Numbered from the stretch's first letter, positions 8,372 through 17,729 are shown. The stretch is DNA of 64,000 nt from Proteobacteria bacterium UBA981 (GCA_002292285.1 DBBP01000008.1:678004-742003), one strand, 5' to 3'. Notes: a model not told the origin generated them from the letters alone. Made by a program: numbers and translations.

Positions 8372-9286
8372 CTAGCGCCCAAACTGCCAGAGCAGACCGG
8401 CATTGACAGTATAACCGTCGTATTCGATATCGCCGGACGCGTAGGCCTGCACGTAGCGTGCCGCCACATCGATGGCGAGACCGGGCCGCAGGGGGTAGTT
8501 GATGCCGATTTCGCCATTCAACACGACGCCCTCGATTTGATAAGTCCAACGCGGACTCAAGCCGGACCCGAGCGGTGACGGACCAAGGCCGAATGCGTCA
8601 TCGTCCCCGCGCGGCAATATTTTCGCGGCTCGTGCAAAGCGCGGATTGGGAATGCCGGCAGTCGAGACCAGCTCGCCTTCAATAACTCCGACTTCCAGAT
8701 AGACTAGCCAGCGCCGACCAAGCTGGACATCGAGCTGCCCGAACATTTCGTGGTGTTCTAAATCGAAGATCCGATCCTCGGCCGCGCGACGGATCTGATA
8801 AGCGTAGCCGAGACGCGCATCGAAACGATGACCAAAGCGCCGGCCGCCGGTCGCGCCGGCACGCAGGATGCCGCCATCACGAATGTCACTGTCCTGATGC
8901 TGCAACCCGATCGCCTTCAGTGACAACTCCGCCCATGGTGCTTCGAAACTATGGTTGAGCGCCCGCCGAGCGCGTACGCCAAGCTCGGCGCTGTACTCGC
9001 TCAGATCATCGAAGCGTGTCCAGCGGCGCGTACCAAGCCCGCCCTCGACGCTGATCCGTGTCAGCGGGTCGAGCCGAAATTGTTGTTCGGCATGGGCGTT
9101 CAGCACCAGCGCCGTGTCATGTTCCTGGTCTGCCTGTCGTTCTGCGCGGCCAAGATTCTGTTCATGGCGCATGCCGATTTCGGCGTCGACTCCTAAGCCC
9201 AAGACATGCCCGGACAGCAGGCAGCCGAGCAGGATTAGCACCCCTGCCGGAATCGAGAAATTGCTCGAAATTCGCCCTGAAGACAT
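8372..9286 (-). CDS. Predicted outer-membrane beta-barrel protein
   Basis: 304 residues with an N-terminal signal sequence ('VLILLGCLLSGHVLGLG'). The rest is made of amphipathic strands typical of Gram-negative barrels, for example 'ARLGYAYQIRRAAED', 'RRWLVYLEVGVIEGE', 'GLAIDVAARYVQAYASG' and the closing 'YTVNAGLLWQFGR'. No recognised family. Length and strand content suit a 12- to 14-strand barrel. Just upstream is an AT-rich stretch with a TTGACA box, so it is probably transcribed alone. Confidence 0.6.
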   Translation of the reverse strand: MSSGRISSNFSIPAGVLILLGCLLSGHVLGLGVDAEIGMRHEQNLGRAERQADQEHDTALVLNAHAEQQFRLDPLTRISVEGGLGTRRWTRFDDLSEYSAELGVRARRALNHSFEAPWAELSLKAIGLQHQDSDIRDGGILRAGATGGRRFGHRFDARLGYAYQIRRAAEDRIFDLEHHEMFGQLDVQLGRRWLVYLEVGVIEGELVSTAGIPNPRFARAAKILPRGDDDAFGLGPSPLGSGLSPRWTYQIEGVVLNGEIGINYPLRPGLAIDVAARYVQAYASGDIEYDGYTVNAGLLWQFGR

Positions 9287-9294
9287 ATATAAAA

Positions 9295-9324
9295 CATATA
9301 TTTATGTTAGAAATATAATGTCAA
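9295..9324 (-). promoter_or_regulatory. Candidate sigma-70 promoter of the barrel-protein gene
   Basis: On the minus strand a perfect TTGACA (9324-9319) is followed after 17-18 bases by an AT-only stretch offering TATATG or ATATAT as the -10 element, in an unusually AT-rich block directly before the start codon at 9286. The very short leader that results is a weakness of this call. Confidence 0.35.
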
Positions 9325-9559
9325 GTATAGATACAAAATGGCGGCAATCCAAATTGCGACCGGGTGGCTTGCCCTGAAAAGCTGATCAGCGGCACACGAC
9401 ACACGCAACCTGTCAGTAATCGCTGCCGTGCTCAGGATCGGTGCAAACAACAGAAACAGGCTCAGCGCTTGTCGACCTGAACGTTATATTGCGGTCTACT
9501 TTTACGGCTAAGCAGCATGGAGATCATCACGGCATATTTCTTTGCGACGAAGTAGGGGT

Positions 9560-9910
9560 TTTCCGTGCCGGCCGAGACCGTTATACAGGCGAGTTCGCGC
9601 TCGGTGTCGCCGGTCAAATCGCCGTTATCGCGCCCGACACGAACCTCGCGGCAGCCTTACAGTGTTGTCGACCGACTTCGAAGACCCAGGCAGCCGGCTC
9701 GCGGAGCGCTGCAGTCGCCGCACCGATATCGGGCAGAGTAGTTTCAGCATCAGCGGCCGCGGCGGATTACCCCCGTCAACTGACGTCTATCTCTCGTTGC
9801 CGCTGTTCTACGGCGGCAGCGATACAGCATCACGCGGGACGTTCAATGTTTCTGGCGATGTTCTTGCGGTCGGTTATCGCGCCCCCTCGTCCTTGTGCAC
9901 CGGGACCTAG
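9560..9910 (+). pseudogene. Remnant of a two-partner-secretion (filamentous haemagglutinin-type) exoprotein
   Basis: Pieces of a conserved TpsA C-terminus lie in successive reading frames. 'VIQASS' starts near 9580. 'GVAGQIAVIAPDTNLA' lies at about 9604-9651 in another frame. 'GSLTVLSTDFEDPGSRLAERC' and 'SSFSISGRGGLPPSTD' run from about 9652 in a third. In intact TpsA proteins of this type these blocks follow one another, ending in the conserved 'GRGG(L/V)P' box. The order is preserved here but frame changes separate them, and the N-terminal secretion domain is missing. This is a decayed gene, perhaps once part of a locus with the nearby FecR-domain gene. Confidence 0.6.
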
Positions 9911-10056
9911 TCGCTGCGCCCAATCGAACTGAAAGCTCGAGCAGGCGCGGCCGCGTGTGACCACGAAGTATCCCCGCCGTGCCAGTAAAAATTGCCGTTT
10001 ACCAGCCACGTTCGTACTAGAGTCGAACGGCAGCCATTTTAGAGATCGACTCCAAC

Positions 10057-10992
10057 ATGCCACACGTCACTTTCGTTCACGGGATCTGTAACCAGCCGGA
10101 AAAAACACAGTTGTTGCGGAACTGGAACCAGTCGCTCAGTGAAGGCGGCCTCGATTTGGCCGGTGCGGGTGTTTCGACGTCGATGGTGTACTGGGCAGAC
10201 GTCATGTACCCGGAGCCGCTCGCGGCAGGCGACAGCTTCGAGGCGGTCGAAGGCGGCCTCGGAACGGCTGATGTGGACGAGGATCTCGCCTGGATTGACG
10301 AACTGCAGGGTAACGAAAAAGCGCTGGTCGAATCGATGCGTCGCTCGTTGGGAGTTGATAGCGCCTCGCCGGACGGCGACGATTTTAAACCTGAAGCGCC
10401 GGACGAGAACGTTTCAAAACTCGAATTTGAGGCCATCCCGCTGCCGTGGTTTATTAAAAGGCGCGTGATGAAAGCGTTCTTGCGCGATGTCCATCACTAT
10501 CTTTTTGACGCCACCTCCTCACCCCGACCCGGCGAGAGCTTTCGGGTCAAGGAGCACATACGTGATCTGTTCGTCAGCCAGCTCAGCATAGATTCGCAGA
10601 ACGAGGGCCCGCATGTCGTCGTTAGTCATTCGATGGGCACCGTGATCTCCTATGATTGCCTGAAGAACGTCCCCGCGTGCCCGGCCATTGATGGCTACAT
10701 GACCGTTGGTAGCCCGCTCGGCCTGAGTGAAGTACACGACAACTATGATCCACGCTATAACGCCAAAGACGCGTTTCCGTCGGTCGGCGTTTCTGGCGAT
10801 TGGATCAACGTGTACGACCGGCTCGATCCGGTGGCCTTCAATGCGCGCATCGCCGACGACTATCTCAAGTCAGGCACTGAGGTGGTCCAGGACCACAGAG
10901 TGACCAACGGCGGTGCATGGCGGCACAGCAGCTTGAAGTATTTTGCACAGGAATCCCTGTGTGAACACCTCGCAAACCTGCTCGAACTTTGA
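10057..10992 (+). CDS. Alpha/beta-fold hydrolase with SHSMG nucleophile elbow
   Basis: 311 residues. It opens with a strand and oxyanion loop 'VTFVHGICNQPE' and has the nucleophile elbow 'VVVSHSMGTVISYD' (Ser near residue 190). A later 'YDRLDPVAF' could supply the acid, and the C-terminal 'GGAWRHSSLKYF' the His. A lipase/esterase-like serine hydrolase is likely, though the long acidic insert near residues 90-135 is unlike common esterases. The next gene, 124 bases on in the same direction, encodes a TRAFs-binding/trypsin-like protein; the pairing suggests a signalling or defence-like module rather than metabolism, which is inference only. Confidence 0.7.
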   Translation: MPHVTFVHGICNQPEKTQLLRNWNQSLSEGGLDLAGAGVSTSMVYWADVMYPEPLAAGDSFEAVEGGLGTADVDEDLAWIDELQGNEKALVESMRRSLGVDSASPDGDDFKPEAPDENVSKLEFEAIPLPWFIKRRVMKAFLRDVHHYLFDATSSPRPGESFRVKEHIRDLFVSQLSIDSQNEGPHVVVSHSMGTVISYDCLKNVPACPAIDGYMTVGSPLGLSEVHDNYDPRYNAKDAFPSVGVSGDWINVYDRLDPVAFNARIADDYLKSGTEVVQDHRVTNGGAWRHSSLKYFAQESLCEHLANLLEL

Positions 10993-11116
10993 GCGACTTT
11001 CCAGTTGAGCCAAAGCACATGACGATCGCGGCTACGTATCATCATTCAGCACCACAGCAAGTGCGCTCGGACTGCAGCAGTCGCGGCTGCAGATCTAATC
11101 GAATGCGCAGAATCTG

Positions 11117-12772
11117 ATGGACGCAAGCGCACTTGTACGCGAACTTGAACGCGCAGCGCGGACGTTTGACCGCGCGGGCGTTGCACTGCAGTGCGAAACG
11201 CTAACTGCCGATCTGTGGGTGCAGGCACGACCACTCGAGTTACAGGACGCGAAAGCAGTTCTCGATATCCTGCGGCGCAAGCGATATTTCGCGCTGATGA
11301 TCGACGTTGCTGAGGCACTCATTCAAACCGGCCAGGATGCGCCCCGAATCCGCCGCCTGTACGCCCAGGCTTTGATCGACAGCGACCAGACAGTCGCCGC
11401 GCTGGCGGTACTTAGAGTCCTCCGGCAAGACTGCGAAGCGCAAGGTGACGCAGCGGAATTAGCCGAAGCGCTCGGACTTATAGGGCGCGCCCACAAGCAA
11501 ATCTATGTCACTGCCCGCAGCGCCGGCAGTGAGGGAGACGTCGGTCGGCATCTGCTCGCTGCTATCGACTCTTATGCTGTTCCTTTTGATGCAGCCGCAG
11601 GGCTGAATTTATGGCACGGTATCAATACCGTCGCGCTCCTGTGCCGGGCGCAGCGCGACAACATCGAAATTGACTCGCCACCAATCGATATCGGGACGGC
11701 GAGTAAGGCTATCCTGGCGCATATAAAAGCCCTTACGACGCCCGAGATCTGGGACTGCGCAACGGCTGCGGAAGCCTGTGTGGCGATGTCCGATTACAGC
11801 CAGGCGCTGGAATGGCTGGGCCGCTATACCAGTAGCGCCGCAGTAGATGCGTTCGAGTGTGCGAGTACGCTGCGCCAGTTCGAGCAGGTTTGGCAACTGG
11901 ACCACAGCGAGCCACCCCAAGCCGCACTTCTGCATACTTTGCGCGCCGCCTTGCTTGCACTCGAAGGCGGCGAACTGCGCCTTGAGCACGCGCTCGATGA
12001 AGTCAGTTCCGCACAAGGATTTCTACACGATGCCGGGCAACTGCAGCAGCGTGACAACACACAATTCGAAAAAGTTTTCGGCGGCGATCGTTATAAGAGC
12101 TTTAAGTGGTATGTCGACGGACTGAATCAGGCGCGCGCGGTAGCGGTTATTGAAGACGCAGTCGGCAACGGCCATGGCACCGGTTTTCTACTGCCCGGTT
12201 CGGACGTCCACCCGAGCATCAGCGATGAGTGGGTGCTGGTCACCAACGCCCACGTGCTCAGCGATGACCCTGCCGAACACGCCGGCAGCCCGTCGGCGCT
12301 GCCTCCTGATGAGGTACAAGTGCGCCTCGAGGCCAGTGACACACCGGACGCGACTTATGAAATTGAAGCGATCCTGTTCAGCTCCGGACGCACGGAACTC
12401 GACTGCACCATCGCCACATTGAGTGAGCCGGTTGCCTGCGAGCAAAGCTTCAGAATTTCCAAGCATTTGCCATTGGCAGATGGTCAGCAACGGGTATACG
12501 TCATCGGCCATCCGGGCGGCGGCAAACTGTCGTTCTCTCTACACGACAATTTTCTGCTCGATCACGAAGTCCCCCGACTCCACTATCGCGCACCGACCGA
12601 AGGCGGCAGTTCCGGCAGCCCGGTGTTCAACAGCACCTGGCGGTTGATCGGCCTCCACCATGCCGGTGGATCGAAGATGGGTAAGCTAAACGGCGAGGCA
12701 GGTGTTTACGAAGCGAACGAAGGGATCTCAATGACCGCCATCATTGAAGCGGTTGCTGCCGCATTGGGCTAG
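11117..12772 (+). CDS. TRAFs-binding-domain/TPR-like protein fused to a trypsin-like serine protease
   Basis: 551 residues. The N-terminal ~300 residues are helical and include 'GLIGRAHKQIYV' and 'LNLWHGINTVALLCRAQRD', which I associate with the TRAFs-binding (MAP3K-type, DUF4071) domain. The C-terminal ~200 residues form a trypsin-like protease with the catalytic triad in order: His in 'LVTNAHVLSD', Asp in 'ELDCTIATL' and Ser in 'TEGGSSGSPVFN'. 'GNGHGTGFLLPG' marks the first barrel strand. No signal peptide is seen, so it should act in the cytoplasm. Similar fusions occur in bacterial conflict or signalling systems. The hydrolase at 10057 is its probable partner. Confidence 0.75.
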   Translation: MDASALVRELERAARTFDRAGVALQCETLTADLWVQARPLELQDAKAVLDILRRKRYFALMIDVAEALIQTGQDAPRIRRLYAQALIDSDQTVAALAVLRVLRQDCEAQGDAAELAEALGLIGRAHKQIYVTARSAGSEGDVGRHLLAAIDSYAVPFDAAAGLNLWHGINTVALLCRAQRDNIEIDSPPIDIGTASKAILAHIKALTTPEIWDCATAAEACVAMSDYSQALEWLGRYTSSAAVDAFECASTLRQFEQVWQLDHSEPPQAALLHTLRAALLALEGGELRLEHALDEVSSAQGFLHDAGQLQQRDNTQFEKVFGGDRYKSFKWYVDGLNQARAVAVIEDAVGNGHGTGFLLPGSDVHPSISDEWVLVTNAHVLSDDPAEHAGSPSALPPDEVQVRLEASDTPDATYEIEAILFSSGRTELDCTIATLSEPVACEQSFRISKHLPLADGQQRVYVIGHPGGGKLSFSLHDNFLLDHEVPRLHYRAPTEGGSSGSPVFNSTWRLIGLHHAGGSKMGKLNGEAGVYEANEGISMTAIIEAVAAALG

Positions 12773-12981
12773 CGTTAATCCGGTTCTGTGTAACGGGCAA
12801 CGATGGGATTAAGCCTTCATTTTTCTTAACTTCCGCGCGTGCTCGTCCTGGATTCAAACGCCAGAAAAGGAACGGTGACAGAGTGCGAAGTTGAGAGTCT
12901 CAGACCCGCACCCGTTATTCAGAATTTTGCCGAGTGACAACTTGCCCCTGCTGCCTGCCCGCATCCTTCCTAGGCGATGAC

Positions 12982-13944
12982 CTAGCGCCGCAGGCACGCC
13001 AGCACCTGAGCGAGCTTGTCTAACCCCGCCTCGTTCCATGGATGTGGAATCACCGACAGATGGCCAACATTGTTGGCGGCATATTCGGCGAAGCGGTCGG
13101 CGATCTGTTCAACCGAGCCAGAAAACGGCGTCGACGTCGGTACTATTGGGTACGGGCCGTCAGTCAGGTTCACGGCAACTGTCGCGCTCTGCATGAGGGT
13201 TGCCGGATCCCGGCCGAAACGCTCGCACGCGGCTCGAATTGGCGCCCACGCGCCGAGGTAGGTTTCGATAGCGCAATCGCCGAAGGCGATCATGCAGTTC
13301 CAGATATCGGCGTGCTGGGCGGCAAGACGGGACATGCGCGGCTTGCCCTTGAGAGTACCGATCAAAATGGGTGGCGCAGGTGCCGATGACTTTGGCAACA
13401 ATTCTGCGTCTTCCAGCCGGTGGAACTCGCCGACGTGGCTGAAGCGTTCGCCCTTGAGCAGCGGCAAAATGATCTGCAACGAATCCTCGAAACGGCCGAC
13501 ACGTCGCTCAAAATCAAAGCCATAGGCGCGGTGCTCGGAGGCGAAATCGCCCGCGCCGAGGCCAACAATAAGGCGGCCGTTGCTAAGTTCGTTCACCGTG
13601 TCTGCCATCCGCGCGAGCAAGGCTGGATTGCGAAAAGCTGTGTTCGACACCAACGTGCCAATCGTTACCTTCGTGGTCTGCGTCGCGAGCGCGGCAGCAG
13701 TCGTCCAGCACTCCCATTGGCCGCCCTTCACGCCAGCCCAATCTGCAGGCAACTCGATGCCGACGGCGCGAAAATCAGCATAGGGCTCCCAATAGAGGTG
13801 GTCGGTTAGCCATATACTGTCGAGTCCGACCGTTTCGGCGTGAGCAGCAAAGGACAACACCTGGCTTAACGTCGGCGTCTCCCCGTCCAGTGAACCCGTC
13901 CACGCCGGCAGCAACACACCCACTTTCATGTCCAATACATTCAT
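12982..13944 (-). CDS. LLM-class flavin-dependent oxidoreductase (second)
   Basis: About 320 residues with luciferase-like features: 'MKVGVLLPAWTGSLDGETPT' at the N-terminus, 'AETVGLDSIWLTDHLYW', 'IGTLVSNTAFRNPALLARMA' and 'LSNGRLIVGLGAGDF'. The organisation resembles F420/FMN-dependent members such as the mycobacterial type. Start choice is uncertain: ATG at 13944 or 13929, since the longer frame begins with TTG without a clear ribosome site. It is transcribed alone, converging with the protease gene. Substrate unknown. Confidence 0.8.
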   Translation of the reverse strand: MNVLDMKVGVLLPAWTGSLDGETPTLSQVLSFAAHAETVGLDSIWLTDHLYWEPYADFRAVGIELPADWAGVKGGQWECWTTAAALATQTTKVTIGTLVSNTAFRNPALLARMADTVNELSNGRLIVGLGAGDFASEHRAYGFDFERRVGRFEDSLQIILPLLKGERFSHVGEFHRLEDAELLPKSSAPAPPILIGTLKGKPRMSRLAAQHADIWNCMIAFGDCAIETYLGAWAPIRAACERFGRDPATLMQSATVAVNLTDGPYPIVPTSTPFSGSVEQIADRFAEYAANNVGHLSVIPHPWNEAGLDKLAQVLACLRR

Positions 13945-14263
13945 TACGTCGCGCCCCGGTTCATAGCCCAACCAAAGCCTAGTCCAGCTAGTCGCGGCGA
14001 TAAAGCGTTACGGCCTTAAGCAAACGGAAATCTCCACCTGAGTGGTGTTATGGGGTGGTCCTGGCCGGTGGCGAAACAGCAATCAATTTCTGCTTTACTG
14101 ACGAATCTCGAACCGAAGCCCCGCAGACACTGCTATTAATTCATGCACTAAAGTGCGAGGTGAACTCCAAACTTCCGTACTGCGTTTGGCCACGCAGAGT
14201 GGAAATACCTCACCCTCTGTTGCAGCATGACCTGATGAACGCTACCACCAACGGTGACCTGTA
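13945..14263. other. Intergenic region upstream of the FecR-domain gene
   Basis: 319 bases between divergent genes. A 69-codon frame at 14055-14264 overlaps the next start (TAATG) but has no ribosome site or protein-like character that I trust. No clear promoter or repeat was found. Confidence 0.4.
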
Positions 14264-14965
14264 ATGAATAACGATGACGATAAAGACATCGATCCACGTC
14301 GACGCACAATCGTTTTGAGCGCACTGGCGGCGGGATTGTTTGCTGGTCCGGCAACGATTGGGAATGTGTTCGCCGCACGCGGTTCTATTCACCGCCTGGC
14401 GGGCCAGGTCAAGGTCAATGGCGTCAGCGCGACGCGGGCCACTGTGATCTCTGCTGGTGATCTGGTTGAAACCGGCACGGACGGCAATATCGTATTCACG
14501 GTCGCAAAGGATGCGTTTATTTTGCGGCGCAATTCTCGTTTGCAACTCACCCCGGCCGAAGAGGACAACTCGATTGTCGAGGGCTTGCGAATGTTTACCG
14601 GTGCCTTGCTATCGGTATTCGGCTCCAGACGGCACCGCATCAACACCGCTGTAGCAACTATCGGCATTCGAGGCACCGGGGTTTATGTTGAGGTTGAGCC
14701 CGAGCAGGACTACATCTGTACTTGCTACGGGGTAACCGACGTCGCGGCAAACGACGATCCGCAGAGTAGCGAGACTGTGGATGCAGGCCATCACACCCCG
14801 CGCTACGTGCTTCGCGATGCGCCTGCCGGTAAGCGCATTCGGGAAGCGCCGTTCAAGAACCACACCGACGCCGAACTCACGCTCATCGAGTCGCTGGTCG
14901 AACGCGTGCCGGAATTCAGCGGAAATTATGATGGATACGAGCGTCCGCGCCGGCGCAATTACTAG
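14264..14965 (+). CDS. FecR-domain protein
   Basis: 233 residues. After a basic N-terminus (DPRRRTIVLSALAAGLFAG) comes a signal-like hydrophobic segment. The FecR beta-sandwich follows, with 'VNGVSATRATVISAGDLVET', 'GNIVFTVAKDAFILRRNS' and the hallmark 'INTAVATIGIRGTGVYVEV'. It lacks the cytoplasmic anti-sigma helix bundle of true FecR and no ECF sigma gene is adjacent, so it is the FecR-domain secreted type. Genes of this type often flank two-partner-secretion or CHAT/caspase-like loci; the broken TpsA at 9560-9910 fits that setting. The C-terminal 'CTCYG' segment might bind a metal. Confidence 0.75.
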   Translation: MNNDDDKDIDPRRRTIVLSALAAGLFAGPATIGNVFAARGSIHRLAGQVKVNGVSATRATVISAGDLVETGTDGNIVFTVAKDAFILRRNSRLQLTPAEEDNSIVEGLRMFTGALLSVFGSRRHRINTAVATIGIRGTGVYVEVEPEQDYICTCYGVTDVAANDDPQSSETVDAGHHTPRYVLRDAPAGKRIREAPFKNHTDAELTLIESLVERVPEFSGNYDGYERPRRRNY

Positions 14966-15122
14966 CGCTGCTGAGTGAATCTGCTCAGGTGCCGTTTCTT
15001 CAACTTTCCCGGCGTTCGACCTCCCGTGCCAATGGGTTAAAGAACGTCTGAGTGTCTTGTGGAGCGCCCCGGAGCCCAAGACACGCCGTGTTCAATACGC
15101 GCAAGTTAATCCGTAATAATTG

Positions 15123-15151
15123 AGCTGCGTAGAACGCCGTCTTACGCAGCT
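15123..15151. other. Imperfect hairpin between convergent genes
   Basis: AGCTGCGTAGA and TCTTACGCAGCT form an 11-base-pair stem with one bulge and a six-base loop, placed between the convergent FecR-domain and SDR genes. There is no T-run on either side, so a Rho-independent terminator is not supported; it might still stabilise mRNA ends. Confidence 0.3.
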
Positions 15152-15187
15152 ATCGAACCGCACGGCCACTATCGTCGTATCGCCCCC

Positions 15188-15877
15188 CTAGAACTTCTCG
15201 ACCCAAGGCCGCACTTCGACACTGTGCGACCAGGCGCTACGATGTTGGGCATGCGTCTGATAGTAGGTTTCGGCGATCGCATCGGGCAGCAACCGGTCGT
15301 CATCGCTGTTCTCGCCGATGCCACCGTCGATGTTGAAGTGCGCTACGTGGATGCCTTTAGGGTGTAATTCGCGCGCCATCGATTCGGCCAGGGCACGCAA
15401 GCCAAACTTGCCCACCGCGAAAGTCGCTGAATGTGCATAGCCTTTCATGCTGGCTGTGGCACCCGTGAACAGAATGCTGCCTTCGCCACGTGGCTGCATC
15501 ACGCGTGCGGCTTCTCTTCCAACTAAAAACCCACCCAGACAGCAGCGCTCCCAACTGGTCACGAACTCATCCACTGTGGTCTCGGCAATCGGCTTGCGAG
15601 CACGTCCTGAGGCGTTATAAATAGCGACGCCCGCCGCGCCAAGATCGGTTTGTGCCTGCTCGAACAATGTTGCGACGCTCGTCTCGACCGTAGCGTCGCA
15701 CGCATAGCCTTTCGCGCGACCGCCGGCGGCTTCAATCTCGGCGACCAACGCCTCGAGCTTGTCGATGTTGCGAGCGGCGAGCGCTACCGGATGCCCGGCT
15801 TTGGCGAATCGTCGCGCCGTGGCGGCACCGAGGCCCGGTCCGACGCCGACAACGATGCAGGTGTTTGCTTGGGTCAT
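15188..15877 (-). CDS. SDR-family protein with Phe in place of the catalytic Tyr
   Basis: 229 residues. The ATG at 15877 follows a strong AAGGAGAAATTC ribosome site. The Rossmann loop is VGVGPGLGAATARRF and the NAG-like motif reads 'YNASGRAR'. In the active-site stretch 'GATASMKGYAHSATFAVGKF' the usual YxxxK is FxxxK, so the proton-donating Tyr is missing. 'ARELHPKGIHVAHFNIDGGI' is typical of an SDR subgroup that I remember sharing this change. It may bind nucleotide without normal dehydrogenase chemistry. It is the last gene of the minus-strand catabolic run, 226 bases after the monooxygenase gene. Confidence 0.8.
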   Translation of the reverse strand: MTQANTCIVVGVGPGLGAATARRFAKAGHPVALAARNIDKLEALVAEIEAAGGRAKGYACDATVETSVATLFEQAQTDLGAAGVAIYNASGRARKPIAETTVDEFVTSWERCCLGGFLVGREAARVMQPRGEGSILFTGATASMKGYAHSATFAVGKFGLRALAESMARELHPKGIHVAHFNIDGGIGENSDDDRLLPDAIAETYYQTHAQHRSAWSHSVEVRPWVEKF

Positions 15878-16103
15878 GAATTTCTCCTTTGATCTTTTAT
15901 ATTCACTGGCGTCAATCGCAACCCGCACGGCGGGACATTGCGAAGCAACACACTATCCGCGCACGATTATCGAGGGCGTTTTGATGACGCGCTCGACGTC
16001 GACGTTGCGTCGGATTTCGATCGTGTCTGCGGCAATACCCGTCGCTGACACTATTGATAACTCTCTTGTGGCCAGCCCATCAGATTGGCTTTACGTAAGC
16101 CGC

Positions 16104-17729
16104 TCAGAAAAATCTGAATCCCTCATAACCCTTCTCCGCCACGTCGTTGCAGAGTTGGCGATAGGTTCCAAACCCACCTATATAGGGGAGAAATACACGC
16201 GACTTACCCGGAATATTGGCGCCCAGATACCAGGAATCCACTTGCGGAAACAGCGTGTCGTCGGCCAACTCTTTGACATGCGCGCCCCACTCGCCTTCGG
16301 CTTTGCTGGTCGGTTCGGCGGCGCTCACTCCTTGCTGCTGCATGTGGGTTATGCATCCGCATATCCAGTCCACGTGCTGCTCGATTGAAGTCGGCATATT
16401 TCCTAGTACAGAAGGACTTCCTGGGCCTGTGATCATGAACATGTTGGGAAAGCCCTCGCTCGCGACCCCGAGATAGGTACGCGGCCCTTCCGTCCACTTG
16501 TCCTTGAGCGACAGCCCGCCCCGACCGCGAATATCAATCCGTGTTAGAGGCCCGGTGAGCGCGTCGAAACCAGTGGCAAAGACGAGCATGTCTAACTCAT
16601 GAGTTCCGGCTGATGTGCGTACGCCCTTGTCGACAATTGCCTCGATTGGCGTCTCGCGCAGATCCACCAACGACACGTTGTCTCGGTTAAAGGTTTCGAA
16701 ATAACCGCTATCGAGCGGCAACCTTTTTGTTGCAATGGGATAGCCGGTAGGCAGAAGTTTTTCCGCAGTGTCCGGATTCTTAACCGTTGCCCTAATTTTG
16801 TCGCGCACGAAATCAGAGGCGTAGTCGTTCGCTGCCTTATCGAACACCAGATCGGAGTAGCTGCCGAACATCCACTCAAAGCCGCCCTTCTCCCAGTCGG
16901 CTTCAAATTGACGCTGACGTTCCTCGTCCGACACCTTTAACGCTTCATCCGGTTTGAAGTCGTAGGGCTGTCCGATTGTCGACCACCGACAAAACTCGCG
17001 GATCGCCTTAATGTTTTTCTTGAGCTCTGCGACCCGTTCCGGCGGCAACGGCGCGTTTCTCGATGGCACACTAAAGTTCGGTGTGCGTTGAAAAACGGTC
17101 AGGTGTTCAGCTTCGCCGGCGATAATCGGGATAGCCTGGATGCCGGATGAGCCCGTGCCGATAATCCCCACGTGTTTGCCTCGGAAGTCGACCTGCTCGT
17201 GCGGCCATTGTCCGGTGTGATACCACGGACCTGTGAAGTCTTCGCGACCCGGAATATTCGGAACCTGAGCCGCCGACAGGCAACCCACAGCGGTAATCAA
17301 AAAACTCGCGGCGACTGTTTCCCCTTGGGCGGTCTGCACCTGCCAACGGTTCGATGTCTCGTCGTAAGTCGCGGCGACTACTTGGGTGTTGAAATCGAAC
17401 GCTTTGCGCAGGTCAAATCGACCGGCAACGTGTTGGAGATAACTCAAAATCTCGGGCTGCCGGGGAAAGCGAGAGCTCCAAGTCCATTCTTGTTCGAGTT
17501 CTTCGGAAAAGCTAAAAGAATAGACCCAGGATTCAGAGTCCGAACTCGCGCCCGGATAGCGGTTCCAGTACCACGTGCCACCGACGTCACTACCTTGCTC
17601 AAAAGCGCGATGACTCAGGCCTAGCTCGCGCAGCTTATACGCGGCATAAAGGCCAGCAAATCCGGCGCCGATCACAACGGCATCAACTTCGGCCAGAGCG
17701 CGCGAATCATCGTTAGCTACTGCGGACAT
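16104..17729 (-). CDS. Flavin-containing Baeyer-Villiger monooxygenase
   Basis: 541 residues; the ATG at 17729 follows GAGGAGACAAT. It has two dinucleotide-binding folds: 'VVIGAGFAGLYAAYKL' for FAD near residue 20 and 'VGIIGTGSSGIQAIP' for NADPH near residue 195. Between them lies the Baeyer-Villiger fingerprint FTGPWYHTGQWP (FxGxxxHxxxWP), and 'GGTWYWNRYPGASSDSESW' is typical of cyclohexanone/steroid monooxygenases. The reaction inserts oxygen next to a ketone to give an ester or lactone, using O2 and NADPH. Together with an amidase, CaiB-type transferase and SDR on the same strand it suggests catabolism of a cyclic ketone. Confidence 0.92.
   Translation of the reverse strand: MSAVANDDSRALAEVDAVVIGAGFAGLYAAYKLRELGLSHRAFEQGSDVGGTWYWNRYPGASSDSESWVYSFSFSEELEQEWTWSSRFPRQPEILSYLQHVAGRFDLRKAFDFNTQVVAATYDETSNRWQVQTAQGETVAASFLITAVGCLSAAQVPNIPGREDFTGPWYHTGQWPHEQVDFRGKHVGIIGTGSSGIQAIPIIAGEAEHLTVFQRTPNFSVPSRNAPLPPERVAELKKNIKAIREFCRWSTIGQPYDFKPDEALKVSDEERQRQFEADWEKGGFEWMFGSYSDLVFDKAANDYASDFVRDKIRATVKNPDTAEKLLPTGYPIATKRLPLDSGYFETFNRDNVSLVDLRETPIEAIVDKGVRTSAGTHELDMLVFATGFDALTGPLTRIDIRGRGGLSLKDKWTEGPRTYLGVASEGFPNMFMITGPGSPSVLGNMPTSIEQHVDWICGCITHMQQQGVSAAEPTSKAEGEWGAHVKELADDTLFPQVDSWYLGANIPGKSRVFLPYIGGFGTYRQLCNDVAEKGYEGFRFF

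Noticed and set aside
9441..9932. 163-codon plus-strand frame
   Set aside because: Only a short stretch of it (about 9604-9651) is protein-like, and that belongs to the TpsA relic; the rest is low-complexity.
14055..14264. 69-codon frame overlapping the FecR-domain start (TAATG)
   Set aside because: No ribosome site or recognisable protein character; the overlap alone is weak evidence.
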